64,000 bases of DNA from Paenibacillus xylanexedens (GCF_007676705.1 NZ_VEBF01000004.1:62001-126000), one strand, 5' to 3'; shown: positions 8,692 through 18,023, numbered from the stretch's first letter. Program-made: numbers and translations. Notes: generated by a model not told the origin, from the letters alone.

Positions 8692-9978
8692 TTAGTGAAT
8701 GGCCGCTTTGGCATCATGAGCCAGTGCTGTTTTCAGCATGCCATACCGGTGTTCGTGACTCATCTCAAATAGCCATGGACGGCGCGGTGCCGTCAGATAA
8801 CCGAGACAATCCCGAGTCTGAAGCCAGTCCTGTCTGGTGATCGGTTCATAAGGCGTGTCCCCCCATACAGAGAGCAGTTCTGGACTATACAATCGTTGCC
8901 CTTCTGGAAGCCATTCTTCATCCAGTAGCGCCTGAGCGTAAAATGTACGATCACCCGCCTTGTTTTCGCGCTCGGTAAACAGACCGGGCCAATACTCGGC
9001 TCGCGAGCCATGATGGGGAACTGCACGAGCGAATTCCAACACTTGTGTGTGGACTTGCTCCAAGCCAAACAACAGGGCATATAGGCCTTTGCCAAACATA
9101 ATTCGCTCATCCAGCTTGCCAAAATGTTCAATGACTCGCCCTGCGAGCCCGGCTTCCCGTCCGAGTGGAAAGACGATATGATTCAGACCCGCCAGATTAT
9201 GCAGATGGAATGCGGGTTTGGAAAGTACTTCTTTTTGAAAATAAGGATGCTGCACCACCCGGCTCTCGATATAGTTCTGCTCATTAATAATTAATGCCAC
9301 ACTAAGCAGTGAACTGCACCGTTCCAGCCAAAAGCGTTCCCAAAACGGCGTCATGAACGCCGATACGTGAAAGTGCGATAACAGATGGAAACAGCTTCGT
9401 CCGATCCGGCGACTGTTCATATACAGCAGAAGCTGGGGATATGCATCCTGGAAAATGAGTGCATTGCACCGTTCTAACAGTCGATACATATGCTCACGAT
9501 CGTTTGGATCCTGTAGATTATGCATCAAGTCACTCTGTAGATCGGTCATATGATATCCGCCGTTGCGGGAGACCATATGAGCTAATAGAGCCCAATGCAA
9601 TTCGGGACATTGCTCATAACATTCCAGATAGGCAGCCGTGCGCGTGATGTTACTCCGATTATGTTCCTGGGTCAGTGTCTTAATCTCTTCCAGAATGATG
9701 CAATCTTCCTCGCATACGAGTGCACTTTGGACCTGATCAGTGCGTGCAAAAGACTTGCCGCTGGCAGGTAACAAACGCTCCACCTCAGACTGTAAGGCGG
9801 CTGCAGTATCTGTATCCCACTCGATCTCACGCAATGGGTGACGAAGCTGTGCTGAAGCTTGCCATGCCGCCTGTTTGCCACGCCAGATTTCCAGGGCAGC
9901 ACCTGAAATGGAACGAACAATCTGCAGAAGGGACCCGTGGTGCTGTTCGCTGGAAGAATCGGTTCTGGTGGAAGTCAT
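8692..9978 (-). CDS. DUF2515 family protein (YppC-like)
   Basis: A 428-residue protein with the long conserved stretch of DUF2515 (LLSHFHVSAFMTPFWERFW, NYIESRVVQHPYF, LNHIVFPLGREAGLAG). B. subtilis YppC belongs to this family; no biochemical function is known to me. The ATG at 9978 is preceded by AAAGGATG at a good distance, whereas the in-frame ATG six codons upstream is not. It stands alone, convergent with the flippase gene and divergent from the thioredoxin-like gene. Confidence 0.85.
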   Translation of the reverse strand: MTSTRTDSSSEQHHGSLLQIVRSISGAALEIWRGKQAAWQASAQLRHPLREIEWDTDTAAALQSEVERLLPASGKSFARTDQVQSALVCEEDCIILEEIKTLTQEHNRSNITRTAAYLECYEQCPELHWALLAHMVSRNGGYHMTDLQSDLMHNLQDPNDREHMYRLLERCNALIFQDAYPQLLLYMNSRRIGRSCFHLLSHFHVSAFMTPFWERFWLERCSSLLSVALIINEQNYIESRVVQHPYFQKEVLSKPAFHLHNLAGLNHIVFPLGREAGLAGRVIEHFGKLDERIMFGKGLYALLFGLEQVHTQVLEFARAVPHHGSRAEYWPGLFTERENKAGDRTFYAQALLDEEWLPEGQRLYSPELLSVWGDTPYEPITRQDWLQTRDCLGYLTAPRRPWLFEMSHEHRYGMLKTALAHDAKAAIH

Positions 9979-10120
9979 GATGTGACATCCTTTCATGATG
10001 TTCTGGGTTTAATTTTACAGACCATGTGGTTTATTCTAAGTATGCGCTGATTATTTGACTTCCACTCGCCAATTTGCTTCACTTAGGGTAAGACAAGGTA
10101 CAGAAAGGGAGATGAACCGA

Positions 10121-10465
10121 ATGGAACAGATTACTTCCAAACCGGCTTTTGATGTAGCCATCCAATCCCCACGCTTGACGATTGCCGTATTCAAGGCAGA
10201 CTGGTGTGGTGACTGCAAATACATCGATCCGTTTATGCCTGAAGTTGAAGAGAAATATGCACGTGAACTGACTTTGGTTGAGGTCGACGTGGATCAGGTT
10301 GGAACCGTTAGTGAAGAGCAGAATATTCTTGGCATTCCGAGCTTTGTGGCCTACACGGATGGCCGGGAACTGGTGCGGTACGTAAACAAGCTGCGCAAGT
10401 CGAGAGAAGAGATTGAGCAGTTCCTGGATCGCGCAGTTGAGGTGTACAACACGATCCATAAATAA
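10121..10465 (+). CDS. Thioredoxin-like protein
   Basis: A 114-residue thioredoxin-fold protein with active site WCGDCKY (Cys29 and Cys32), the cis-proline region in ILGIPSFVAY, and no signal peptide, so it acts in the cytoplasm. The CGDC site differs from classical CGPC, so a dedicated or low-potential thiol exchange role is possible. The ATG at 10121 fits the AAAGGGAG site; an in-frame ATG at 10112 abuts it. Repeat element copy 2 begins 3 bases after the stop codon. Confidence 0.9.
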   Translation: MEQITSKPAFDVAIQSPRLTIAVFKADWCGDCKYIDPFMPEVEEKYARELTLVEVDVDQVGTVSEEQNILGIPSFVAYTDGRELVRYVNKLRKSREEIEQFLDRAVEVYNTIHK

Positions 10466-10467
10466 TG

Positions 10468-10660
10468 TTATATAAGTTTGATAAATGAATATTTACACAG
10501 ACACTCCGATGACAGAATAACCTTCCGATCGCTGTTATCCCCAGATTTCTTTGATCCCTTTTATAAAGGGGAAATCTGGGGATAAAGGCGAACGCTTCGC
10601 TTCTTCTGGTTATTTCTGTCCTCTCCGTTATTGTGTAAATGTTTAATTGAACTTATATAA
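10468..10660. repeat. Interspersed palindromic element, copy 2 (short, complete)
   Basis: A 193-bp near-palindrome. Its ends are TTATATAAGTT and AACTTATATAA; further in, ATTTACACA/TGTGTAAAT, a GACAG/CTGTC pair and the core GTTATCCCCAGATTTC/GAAATCTGGGGATAA face each other. The whole element can fold as one long hairpin. It starts 3 bases after the thioredoxin-like stop codon. The core is the inverse of copy 3. Confidence 0.8.
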
Positions 10661-10701
10661 AAGTATGACAGGTTCATGTTGTAAAAGGGTAGACTAAAAA
10701 G

Positions 10702-10735
10702 AACGCCATTTCTCTTGAAATAGGGAAATGGCGTT
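10702..10735. terminator. Hairpin, possible terminator on either strand
   Basis: AACGCCATTTC pairs with GAAATGGCGTT around a short loop. On the minus strand it is followed by TTCTTTTTAG; on the plus strand the T run is poor. No minus-strand gene that would need it is evident, so its role is uncertain. Confidence 0.45.
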
Positions 10736-10954
10736 TGTGTGTTCGACACGTTCTACATAAGAAACGTTTCTGTACATATCTTTCGATGACCTACGGGTCA
10801 TTATTTCACCAGACGTTAACATTTTGTCACAAAGCGCGACGTCAATGAACATTTTATCCGGTATAATGAATTTAGTTGTGAAATAAGTGTCAAAGTACCG
10901 AAACAAGCGGAGAATATTCTTCGCCATCTTAAACCAACAGCAGGTGAGAAAAAA

Positions 10955-11893
10955 TTGAAGCACTTAACTTTGTTTAAATGGTTAACCGTATTAACCTGTC
11001 TTGTCATGTTTCTGGCCACTTTTGGTGGAGGCATCGTAACCAAAACGGAATCGGGCCTTGGCTGCGGAACGGAATGGCCTTTATGTAACGGAAAACTCGT
11101 TCCCGCACATACTGTGGCTTCACTTATTGAATATTCCCACCGCGCTGTAAGCGCACTGGCTGGACTGTTGTCCATTGCCTCGTTTGTTGCTTTTCTGCAG
11201 TTCGGCAAGTCACGCCGTGACCTGCAATTGTTTTCTTTCTTAACCCTGGTATTTGTTATAGTCCAGGGAATCATGGGGGCTTTTGCCGTCGTTTTCTCCC
11301 AATCTTCAGCAGTTATGGCACTTCATTTCGGCTTTGCGCTGATTGCCTTTGCCAGTTCGCTTATGATGGCATTGGGCATAAGGCAGGAGGCAAAAGATGG
11401 TGGATTGGAGCGTCTGAATAAATACCCTCGGGTCAGTAAAAAATTCAGAAATCTGGTCTGGTTCTCCACGATCTACACGTATCTCGTGGTATACACAGGC
11501 GCATTTGTGAGTCACACGGATTCTGCCGGTGGTTGTTCCGGATTCCCACTCTGTAACGGGCAGATTATTCCTGAGCTTTCAGGCGGGGTAGCCGTTGCTT
11601 TTGCTCACCGTGCGGCAGCTGCGTCTCTTGTAATTGTAATCGCAATTCTGGGTCACTTCGCGTATCGTAATCATCCGGATAACAAGGAAATGCGTACCCT
11701 TGGCGTTGTATCCGTTTTTCTGATTTTGATGCAAGTGGTCATCGGTATTTTCATGATGGTGACGATGAACCGTCCGGAAGTATACATGTTCGTAGCTCTT
11801 GCACATATGCTGGATATCGCCATACTGTTCGGGATCTTAACGTATATGAGTTTCCTGGTTTACAAGCTGCACCGCCCGGTTAATCGTTTCTAG
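10955..11893 (+). CDS. ctaA: Heme A synthase CtaA
   Basis: A 312-residue, eight-helix membrane enzyme that oxidises the C8 methyl of heme O to make heme A for cytochrome aa3 oxidase. It has the duplicated architecture of bacterial CtaA: an extracytoplasmic Cys pair in each half (GLGCGTEWPLCNG and GGCSGFPLCNG) and heme-ligand histidines in EYSHR, ALHFG, FAHRAAAA and ALAHML. The start is TTG with AGGTGAG upstream. A -10 TATAAT lies at 10862-10867. ctaB and the oxidase genes are not adjacent. A terminator follows at 11925. Confidence 0.95.
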   Translation: MKHLTLFKWLTVLTCLVMFLATFGGGIVTKTESGLGCGTEWPLCNGKLVPAHTVASLIEYSHRAVSALAGLLSIASFVAFLQFGKSRRDLQLFSFLTLVFVIVQGIMGAFAVVFSQSSAVMALHFGFALIAFASSLMMALGIRQEAKDGGLERLNKYPRVSKKFRNLVWFSTIYTYLVVYTGAFVSHTDSAGGCSGFPLCNGQIIPELSGGVAVAFAHRAAAASLVIVIAILGHFAYRNHPDNKEMRTLGVVSVFLILMQVVIGIFMMVTMNRPEVYMFVALAHMLDIAILFGILTYMSFLVYKLHRPVNRF

Positions 11894-11924
11894 ATCCATT
11901 TCTTGGTCTTTGGGCTCAATATTG

Positions 11925-11974
11925 AAAGTCCACCATCCAGTGATGTACATCATTGGACAGGTGGACTTTGTTTG
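11925..11974 (+). terminator. Terminator after ctaA
   Basis: A perfect 10-bp outer stem AAAGTCCACC/GGTGGACTTT encloses an inner paired segment (ATCCAGTGATG / CATTGGA). It is followed by GTTTGATG, so the U-tract is short. Confidence 0.7.
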
Positions 11975-12099
11975 ATGTCAGGGGGATCAGGGCAACCTAT
12001 GGCAAGCAGCGTTTATACGTTTACTCGGAATGAATTAGCATTATGTATTATGGTAGTGAATCTTTATGGATCAGCAGAGTGGAAAAGAGGAGGTTATAT

Positions 12100-12816
12100 A
12101 TGCTGCGAACGTTGCTGGGGGAAAAGCCGCGTATAAATGAAGGTTTGCTGAAAGAAGCAATGGAGTCCATGGCGCATACGCTTGAGCTATTTCAGCGACA
12201 AATGCATGTGGATCATGATCCTACTCACGACTATCGGAAACTGTATGTGTGGACACAGGGGCTTATCTCTTCCCTGGATGAACTGGAGCAAAGCTGCTTC
12301 GCCGCTGCTCATTTTCGACAAAAGGTCGTTGCAGGTTCTACGGATGATATGACGCCGAATGAAAAAGCCGAATATGCCCGGTATGTGTATTTTTACAAAG
12401 ATGGCTTCATTCGCTGTTTTGCCATTCTGGATAAAGTCGGCACCGTATTGAATGAGATATTCCAGCTGAATACCTCAAATACCAAAGCGCATTTTTCTTA
12501 TTTTACCGTGTTAAGGCAGTTCGACTATGCGAGGGAGCATCATGATCTTGCCTTGCGGTTGATTCAGATCAAGGACTCTTATCGTGAGCCGATGAGTAAG
12601 TTGCGCAAACGACGTAATATGGAGATTCACTACATGAACTCCGAAATGCACGATGATCTGTGGCAGTTACATCAGACCTTGCAAGGTAAAGTGAAATTGG
12701 AGGATCTGAATCAACATGTGCAGGAAATGCGTCAGGGCGTGGATATGGTCTGTGAAACGTTAACGGCCTCTTATAGCTATATTAATAAAATATGGAAAAG
12801 AAATAATTCCCTTTGA
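12100..12816 (+). CDS. HEPN-domain protein (Cthe_2314-like)
   Basis: A 238-residue, mostly helical protein matching, from memory, the Cthe_2314-type HEPN family. The R-x4-H motif of HEPN domains is present as Arg172-His177 in RRNMEIHYM. Many HEPN proteins are metal-independent RNases in toxin-antitoxin or defence systems, but other HEPN proteins are not nucleases. No partner nucleotidyltransferase gene is adjacent. The ATG at 12100 has GAGGAGG 6-7 bases upstream. The stop codon overlaps the -35 box of the metNIQ promoter. Confidence 0.7.
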   Translation: MLRTLLGEKPRINEGLLKEAMESMAHTLELFQRQMHVDHDPTHDYRKLYVWTQGLISSLDELEQSCFAAAHFRQKVVAGSTDDMTPNEKAEYARYVYFYKDGFIRCFAILDKVGTVLNEIFQLNTSNTKAHFSYFTVLRQFDYAREHHDLALRLIQIKDSYREPMSKLRKRRNMEIHYMNSEMHDDLWQLHQTLQGKVKLEDLNQHVQEMRQGVDMVCETLTASYSYINKIWKRNNSL

Positions 12817-12841
12817 CAAATCGGAATACTTGGAATATACT
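12813..12841 (+). promoter_or_regulatory. SigA promoter of the SAM riboswitch-metNIQ operon
   Basis: A perfect TTGACA (12813-12818) and TATACT (12836-12841) with a 17-base spacer. The predicted transcript starts about 100 bases before the riboswitch. Confidence 0.8.
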
Positions 12842-12947
12842 GAGTTTCAATCAAATGTTACACGGATCTAACTGATATTTCGGAAGTTACGTTCACATTA
12901 TAAAGCATAAACTACATGAACTTATAGAATCCTACAACAACATATTT

Positions 12948-13137
12948 CTTATCGAGAGCGGCGGAGGGACAGGCCCGATGAAGCCCGGCAACCGATTTGT
13001 AACGACATGTGTCATTCGTTATAGATGTTAGGTGCTAATTCCTACAAAATGGTGCAAGACACGATTTTGGCAGATGAGAAGGTATATTCTTTCACGTAAA
13101 GAGCCCTCTTTGTATCTGCAAAGGGCTCTTTTTTTGT
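12948..13137 (+). ncRNA. SAM-I (S-box) riboswitch with terminator
   Basis: The S-box hallmarks are present in order: CTTATCGAGAGCGGCGGAGG, GACAGGCCCGATGAAGCCCG, CAACC, GGTGCTAATTCC and the closing GATGAGAAGG near 13073-13082. A terminator hairpin follows (AGAGCCCT/AGGGCTCT with a run of T, about 13100-13137). In this RNA family SAM binding favours the terminator, so low SAM lets transcription run into metNIQ. Confidence 0.96.
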
Positions 13138-13206
13138 ATGTATAGGGGAGTTTTCCTTTAGATCGGGTAAAGATACATGTAGGTGGTTGGAAAGGGGCAA
13201 GTGCGA

Positions 13207-14241
13207 TTGATTGAATTAAAAGGTTTAACGAAAACGTACGGCAAAGGGGCAAAATCTACAACGGCACTATCCGAGCTGAATTTGAGCATCCAAAAGGGTG
13301 AAATCTACGGAGTGATCGGCCATTCTGGAGCGGGTAAAAGTACACTGATCCGATGCATTAATTTGTTGGAGCGCCCTACGGAGGGTGAAGTATGGGTAGA
13401 CGGGATTAACCTGACTGAACTGAACAAAACCGAATTGCAGCAACAGAGACGCAAGATCGGTATGATTTTTCAACACTTTAATCTGTTATCCTCGGCAACG
13501 GTGTATGACAATGTAGCTTTTCCGTTAAAGCTTGTGAATACACCCAAGGAAGCCATTGACCGCAAAGTGAAGGAAATGCTCGCCCTGGTTGGTCTGGAGC
13601 ACCATAGCAGCAAATATCCGGCTCAATTATCGGGTGGACAGAAACAGCGTGTAGGGATTGCGAGAGCACTCGCCAGTGATCCGAATGTACTCCTATGTGA
13701 TGAGGCCACCTCGGCGCTTGATCCGCAGACGACGAATTCGATTCTGAAGTTATTGCTCGACATTAACGAAAAGTACAATCTCACGATTGTGCTGATTACA
13801 CATGAGATGCACGTCATCCAGAATATCTGTGACAAGGTAGCTGTCATTCATCAAGGCGGCATAGTGGAACAGGGACCTGTAACCGAAGTATTCCTGAAGC
13901 CGCAGCATGCCATTACACGGGACTTTATGATGCGTGATCATGAAGTTGGACTTGCCCTTGAAGAGACTGCTTTGGCGGATGCAGGCTTGGAATTACAGGC
14001 AGGTGCTGCTTCCAAACTTGTGAAGATATCCTTTCTGGGTAACAAAACGTATGAAGCGATTTTATCCAGAACGGTACGTAAAACCGGTGTGGATTTTGCC
14101 ATCCTGCAAGGTACGATCTCTACGATCAAACAGGTTCCTTATGGGCAACTGACCGTTCGGTTCGAAGGCGATACCAATGCGATTGACCGGACAATATCAG
14201 AATTAACCGCAGAGGGACTTGATGTGGAGGTGTTACGTTAA
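13207..14241 (+). CDS. metN: Methionine ABC transporter ATPase MetN
   Basis: A 344-residue ATPase with Walker A GHSGAGKST, signature LSGGQKQR, Walker B VLLCDEATSALDP and the H-loop ITHEMHV, followed by the C-terminal NIL (ligand-sensing) domain. It powers D-/L-methionine import. I place the start at the TTG at 13207 (MIELKGLTKTYG), which agrees with known MetN N-termini and lies 9 bases after AAAGGGG; a GTG two codons earlier is the alternative. It is controlled by the SAM riboswitch upstream. Confidence 0.95.
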   Translation: MIELKGLTKTYGKGAKSTTALSELNLSIQKGEIYGVIGHSGAGKSTLIRCINLLERPTEGEVWVDGINLTELNKTELQQQRRKIGMIFQHFNLLSSATVYDNVAFPLKLVNTPKEAIDRKVKEMLALVGLEHHSSKYPAQLSGGQKQRVGIARALASDPNVLLCDEATSALDPQTTNSILKLLLDINEKYNLTIVLITHEMHVIQNICDKVAVIHQGGIVEQGPVTEVFLKPQHAITRDFMMRDHEVGLALEETALADAGLELQAGAASKLVKISFLGNKTYEAILSRTVRKTGVDFAILQGTISTIKQVPYGQLTVRFEGDTNAIDRTISELTAEGLDVEVLR

Positions 14242-14242
14242 C

Positions 14243-14902
14243 ATGGATTTTTCAACCGTACGTTGGGAAGAGGTTGGTAAAGCTTCTATTGAAACACTGC
14301 AAATTTTGGGTGTATCAGGCTTGTTCACGGTAATCTTTGGTTTACCACTCGGGGTGCTGCTGTTCATGACAGCTCGATCTGCTTCAACCAAATCACGGGT
14401 GGTGTACATTATACTGTCCCTGATTGTTAATATTTTGCGATCGATCCCATTTATTATATTGATTGTTGCTCTTATTCCATTCACTCGTTCGCTCGTCGGT
14501 ACAGCTACTGGGGTGCTTGGTGTTATCCCACCTTTAGTTATTTCAGCAGCTCCTTACTTCGCTCGACTGGTAGAGACAACAATGCGTGAAGTGGATCGTG
14601 GTGTCATTGAAGCGGCTCAGGCGATGGGTGCATCGACCGGACAGATTGTAAGACGGGTACTGTTGCCTGAGGCACTACCTGGTCTGCTTGCTGGTATAAC
14701 CATCACTATCGTTACGCTTGTCTCGTATACGGCGATGGCAGGTATGGTTGGCGGTGGAGGTCTGGGAACGCTGGCAATCAACTATGGGTATTATCGTTAT
14801 CAGAATGAAATCATGATCATATCCGTAGTGTCGATGATCATTCTAGTGCAAATTCTCCAAATGGCTGGAGATCGCTTGGTTACATTTTTCACCAGGAAAT
14901 AA
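14243..14902 (+). CDS. metI: Methionine ABC transporter permease MetI
   Basis: A 219-residue membrane protein with five or six helices and the EAA loop (EAAQAMGASTGQIVRRVLLPEALPG). It is the permease of the MetNIQ importer. The ATG lies one base after the metN stop codon, with GGAGG 12 bases upstream inside metN. The length matches B. subtilis MetI. Confidence 0.95.
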   Translation: MDFSTVRWEEVGKASIETLQILGVSGLFTVIFGLPLGVLLFMTARSASTKSRVVYIILSLIVNILRSIPFIILIVALIPFTRSLVGTATGVLGVIPPLVISAAPYFARLVETTMREVDRGVIEAAQAMGASTGQIVRRVLLPEALPGLLAGITITIVTLVSYTAMAGMVGGGGLGTLAINYGYYRYQNEIMIISVVSMIILVQILQMAGDRLVTFFTRK

Positions 14903-14977
14903 CACATAGATAACATGATGGATATGCATTCTTGCGGACGCCACATGAAAAAAATGATTAGAGAAGGGGTTTTACAC

Positions 14978-15817
14978 ATGAAAAAATGGTCTTTTGCTCT
15001 ACTTAGTCTTATGCTGATTGCGGTTCTTGCCGCGTGCGGAAACAACAAGGACGCCGACAGCGGCGCTGACAATGAAGGGGGAGCTCCGCGTACAGTAGAA
15101 TTGAAAGTGGGAGCTTCACCTACACCGCATGCAGAGATTCTGGAAAGCATCAAGCCTGAACTGGAAGCACAAGGTATTCGTTTGCAAGTCGTTACATTCA
15201 ATGACTATGTACAACCCAACCAGCAATTGGCTGACGAAAAATTGGATGCAAACTTCTTCCAGCACCAACCTTACCTGGACACAGAGAATAAAGAACGTGG
15301 TTTCAACCTCGTTGCTGTAACTCCTGTTCATGTTGAACCTTTTGGTGGATACTCCAAAAAGATTAAGTCTTTGGATGAATTGGCAGATGGTGCAAAAGTA
15401 GCAATTCCGAATGACCCATCCAATGGTGGACGTGCACTGTTGTTGCTTGCGAAGGAAGGCGTTATTACCCTGAAAGACAACACAAATATTACATCGACGA
15501 TTCAGGATATCACAGCAAATCCAAAAAACTTGGATATCATCGAGCTGGATGCAGCCATGATGCCTCGTCAATTGGATGAAGCGGATCTGGTTTTCATCAA
15601 CGCTAACTATGCATTGGAAGCCAATCTTAACCCTGAAAAAGATGCTTTGCTAATTGAAGATCTGCAAGGTAACCCATATGCTAACATCCTCGTTTCCCGT
15701 GAGGATAATAAAGATGCAGATGCAATCAAGAAACTGGCTGCTGCACTGCACTCCGAAGAAGTTAAAACATTTATCAAAGAACGTTACAAAGGTGCAGTTG
15801 AACCTGCAACTGAATAA
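14978..15817 (+). CDS. metQ: Methionine-binding lipoprotein MetQ
   Basis: A 279-residue NlpA-family lipoprotein. The signal peptide ends in the lipobox LAAC with Cys20 as the lipid anchor, and the mature part starts ELKVGASPTPHAEIL, characteristic of MetQ. It delivers methionine to MetNI at the cell surface. The ATG at 14978 has GAAGGGG upstream; upstream in-frame ATGs would bury the signal peptide. Confidence 0.95.
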   Translation: MKKWSFALLSLMLIAVLAACGNNKDADSGADNEGGAPRTVELKVGASPTPHAEILESIKPELEAQGIRLQVVTFNDYVQPNQQLADEKLDANFFQHQPYLDTENKERGFNLVAVTPVHVEPFGGYSKKIKSLDELADGAKVAIPNDPSNGGRALLLLAKEGVITLKDNTNITSTIQDITANPKNLDIIELDAAMMPRQLDEADLVFINANYALEANLNPEKDALLIEDLQGNPYANILVSREDNKDADAIKKLAAALHSEEVKTFIKERYKGAVEPATE

Positions 15818-15855
15818 TATTACGGAATGTATGAAATGATATGAAGCTTGTGAGC

Positions 15856-15896
15856 AAAAGCCGTATGTCTCTCTAGAAGAGACATACGGCTTTTTT
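15856..15896. terminator. Terminator of metNIQ (probably bidirectional)
   Basis: AAAGCCGTATGTCTC pairs perfectly with GAGACATACGGCTTT around a short loop, followed by six T on the plus strand and four on the minus strand. It can also serve the DUF2167 gene ending at 15936. Confidence 0.9.
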
Positions 15897-15935
15897 GTAT
15901 TTCCTAGTCTGTGCTGACGTGGAAATCAACAGAAG

Positions 15936-16940
15936 TTATCGTTTATCAGATTTATCAACATTAGATGGATGTGTAGATTGGCGGTAGTAGGATAATTCAT
16001 TTTGATCAGCATATTGCTGTTCATCTGCTTCTTGCAGGTACGTTCTCTCGGTGGGAGAGAGTTTTTCTTCATCTCCATTAGAGCTTTTGATTTTATATCT
16101 GATCCACCCAATCAGACCAAGAACGACAACGAGTATCAAGGCCCATCCTTTTTGGAGCAAAAGAAGAGCACTGAATTTTTGGGAAGCCGTGTACCCGATC
16201 CCGCCCATCAGAAGGCTATTAAGCCCTATGGTGGATGTTTTGTCAGTCGAAGCATTATATTCCTCGTAGGTATAACCGGTATTGATGCTAAGTTGATTAA
16301 GGACCGTTTCCTCGAATGCCTGACGGCTCTGTTGAAAGTTGGCCGTATCTGTAACCAGAATGGCTGTGATATACCCTTCACGTGTCAGGAGCTTTACATT
16401 ATAATTCACCATGGCTTGCTGATAAGCATTCTTGAAACCAAGGGAGTAGACCAACTGATGCTTGGTCTTGTCGTATGCCGGTTCGATTTCCCATCCTGTT
16501 ATGTACGTTCTATATTCAGGTTCGAGCTCTCTGTTGTCTTCTTCTGTGCCACGGATATAACTGCTTAACAGTTCTTCAGCACTCAGATTTTGATCGTCAT
16601 CATGAATATGACCTGTCTTCACGTATTCGAACACAACATACCACGAGCCGAATTCGCTATTGCTGGTTAGGCTTCCAATTTCATTCCCATTAGGCTTTCC
16701 ATCACTGTTAAGTATCGAGCGTTGGGTATTGGCCTTATCCAGATAGGAATGGCTTTCAGGGACTTCCAGGGTGGCCTTACCGTCCAGAGAAACGGACGCT
16801 GGTCCAGTAATCCAATCATACTCATCAGGCGCTTGGTCAGTCTCACTTTCCGCGGAAACCTGTAAGGCATTAGAGAATGCTAATAAAATGACCACGACTA
16901 GTGTGAGAAATAATATCGATCTTCTGTTTTTCATGTTCAT
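15936..16940 (-). CDS. DUF2167 family membrane protein
   Basis: A 334-residue exported protein with a signal peptide at about residues 7-29, the DUF2167 core (WITGPASVSLDGKATLEVPESHSYLD, then GSWYVVFEYVKTGHI) and a C-terminal membrane helix near residue 268 (GWALILVVVLGLIGWIRY) followed by a charged tail. The function of DUF2167 is unknown. AAAGGAT lies 6 bases before the ATG. It is monocistronic on the minus strand. Confidence 0.8.
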   Translation of the reverse strand: MNMKNRRSILFLTLVVVILLAFSNALQVSAESETDQAPDEYDWITGPASVSLDGKATLEVPESHSYLDKANTQRSILNSDGKPNGNEIGSLTSNSEFGSWYVVFEYVKTGHIHDDDQNLSAEELLSSYIRGTEEDNRELEPEYRTYITGWEIEPAYDKTKHQLVYSLGFKNAYQQAMVNYNVKLLTREGYITAILVTDTANFQQSRQAFEETVLNQLSINTGYTYEEYNASTDKTSTIGLNSLLMGGIGYTASQKFSALLLLQKGWALILVVVLGLIGWIRYKIKSSNGDEEKLSPTERTYLQEADEQQYADQNELSYYRQSTHPSNVDKSDKR

Positions 16941-17044
16941 GTAGAGATCCTTTCAAGTTATATCATCGACAGTACCATAGGTGTTTGATTTCAATCAAGA
17001 TATATTTGGGATTTCAGGTGGATACTTCCTAAGAGAGATGCGAG

Positions 17045-17073
17045 TTGTAGGGGGAGGATAAATCTTTTATACT
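17045..17073 (+). promoter_or_regulatory. SigA-like promoter of the SDR gene
   Basis: TTGTAG (17045-17050) and TATACT (17068-17073) with a 17-base spacer, about 30 bases before the start of the short-chain dehydrogenase gene. Confidence 0.55.
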
Positions 17074-17108
17074 GGATAAGTGACTGCTCTTTGAAGAGGG
17101 GGATGAAC

Positions 17109-17888
17109 GTGAAGGGTAAGATTGCCCTCATAACGGGAAGTGCCAAAGGTCTTGGTAAAATGACGGCCCTCAGTCTGGCAGATCAGGGGTGTCATATTGC
17201 CCTTAACTATGTACACAGCAGAACAGAAGCTGAGGCCTTAAGGGCTCAGATTACAGCCAAGGGTGTGCGGTGCATTGCCATCCAGGCGGATATATCCAAG
17301 GTGGAAGATATTACTTCATTGGTGGAACAAGTGGAAGACAAGCTGGGCACCATTGATATTCTGGTGAATAACGCGGGTCCATTTGTTCGTGAACGTCGAT
17401 TATTTGCGGACTATTCGGAAGATGAGGTTCAGATGCTTGTACAGGGTAACCTGTTAGGACCCATGTTACTGGATCAACGTGTGTTGCCGGAGATGAGACG
17501 CAAGCAGTGGGGGCGCATTATCCATTTTGGCTTCAGTCATGCTGGAGAAGCGAGATCCTGGCCTCATCGTGCAGTCTATGCGGCTGCCAAGGTAGGTCTG
17601 GTATCTTTTACGAAGACACTCGCAGTTGAAGAAGCCCCGTATGGAATTACGGTTAACATGGTATGTCCAGGTGACATTCGTGGGGCGAACAAAGAGAAAA
17701 CGATTGATGAGATGGCAGGCATAACCGACGTAGAGACGCCAAGAGGGCGTCCAGGCAGTGGTGAAGATATTGCGCGAGTGATTACGTATCTGTGTCTGGA
17801 TCATTCTGATTTTATAACAGGCAACATTATGGATGTATCTGGAGGACTTGATCCGATTCGTCCGACCATACAGCGCGAGGATTCTTAA
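17109..17888 (+). CDS. Short-chain dehydrogenase/reductase (FabG-like)
   Basis: A 259-residue NAD(P)-dependent oxidoreductase of the classical SDR family: cofactor motif TGSAKGLG, NNAG, and the catalytic YxxxK as YAAAK. The C-terminus has the usual TGNIMDVSGG. The substrate is not predictable. The GTG at 17109 sits 6 bases after GAGGGGG; an ATG two codons earlier directly abuts that site. It appears to be a single-gene unit. Confidence 0.9.
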   Translation: MKGKIALITGSAKGLGKMTALSLADQGCHIALNYVHSRTEAEALRAQITAKGVRCIAIQADISKVEDITSLVEQVEDKLGTIDILVNNAGPFVRERRLFADYSEDEVQMLVQGNLLGPMLLDQRVLPEMRRKQWGRIIHFGFSHAGEARSWPHRAVYAAAKVGLVSFTKTLAVEEAPYGITVNMVCPGDIRGANKEKTIDEMAGITDVETPRGRPGSGEDIARVITYLCLDHSDFITGNIMDVSGGLDPIRPTIQREDS

Positions 17889-17963
17889 GGTGAGCTGGAA
17901 GAATGTACATCGAAACTGGTAAAGGTGACAGTAAATGAACTCTCTATGGATATGTACACAAAA

Positions 17964-17999
17964 AAGAGCCCTCCGCTTCATGCGAAGCGAAAGGCTCTT
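17964..17999 (-). terminator. Terminator of the nfu-like gene (minus strand)
   Basis: AAGAGCC/GGCTCTT with an inner CGCTTC/GAAGCG stem. On the minus strand it is followed by TTTTTTGTG. Confidence 0.85.
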
Positions 18000-18023
18000 G
18001 AGGTTTATTTCGTGAAGGATTGA

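Noticed and set aside
11903-12136. Open frame of 77 codons before the HEPN gene
   Set aside because: It runs through the ctaA terminator and the HEPN start in another frame and has no ribosome site.
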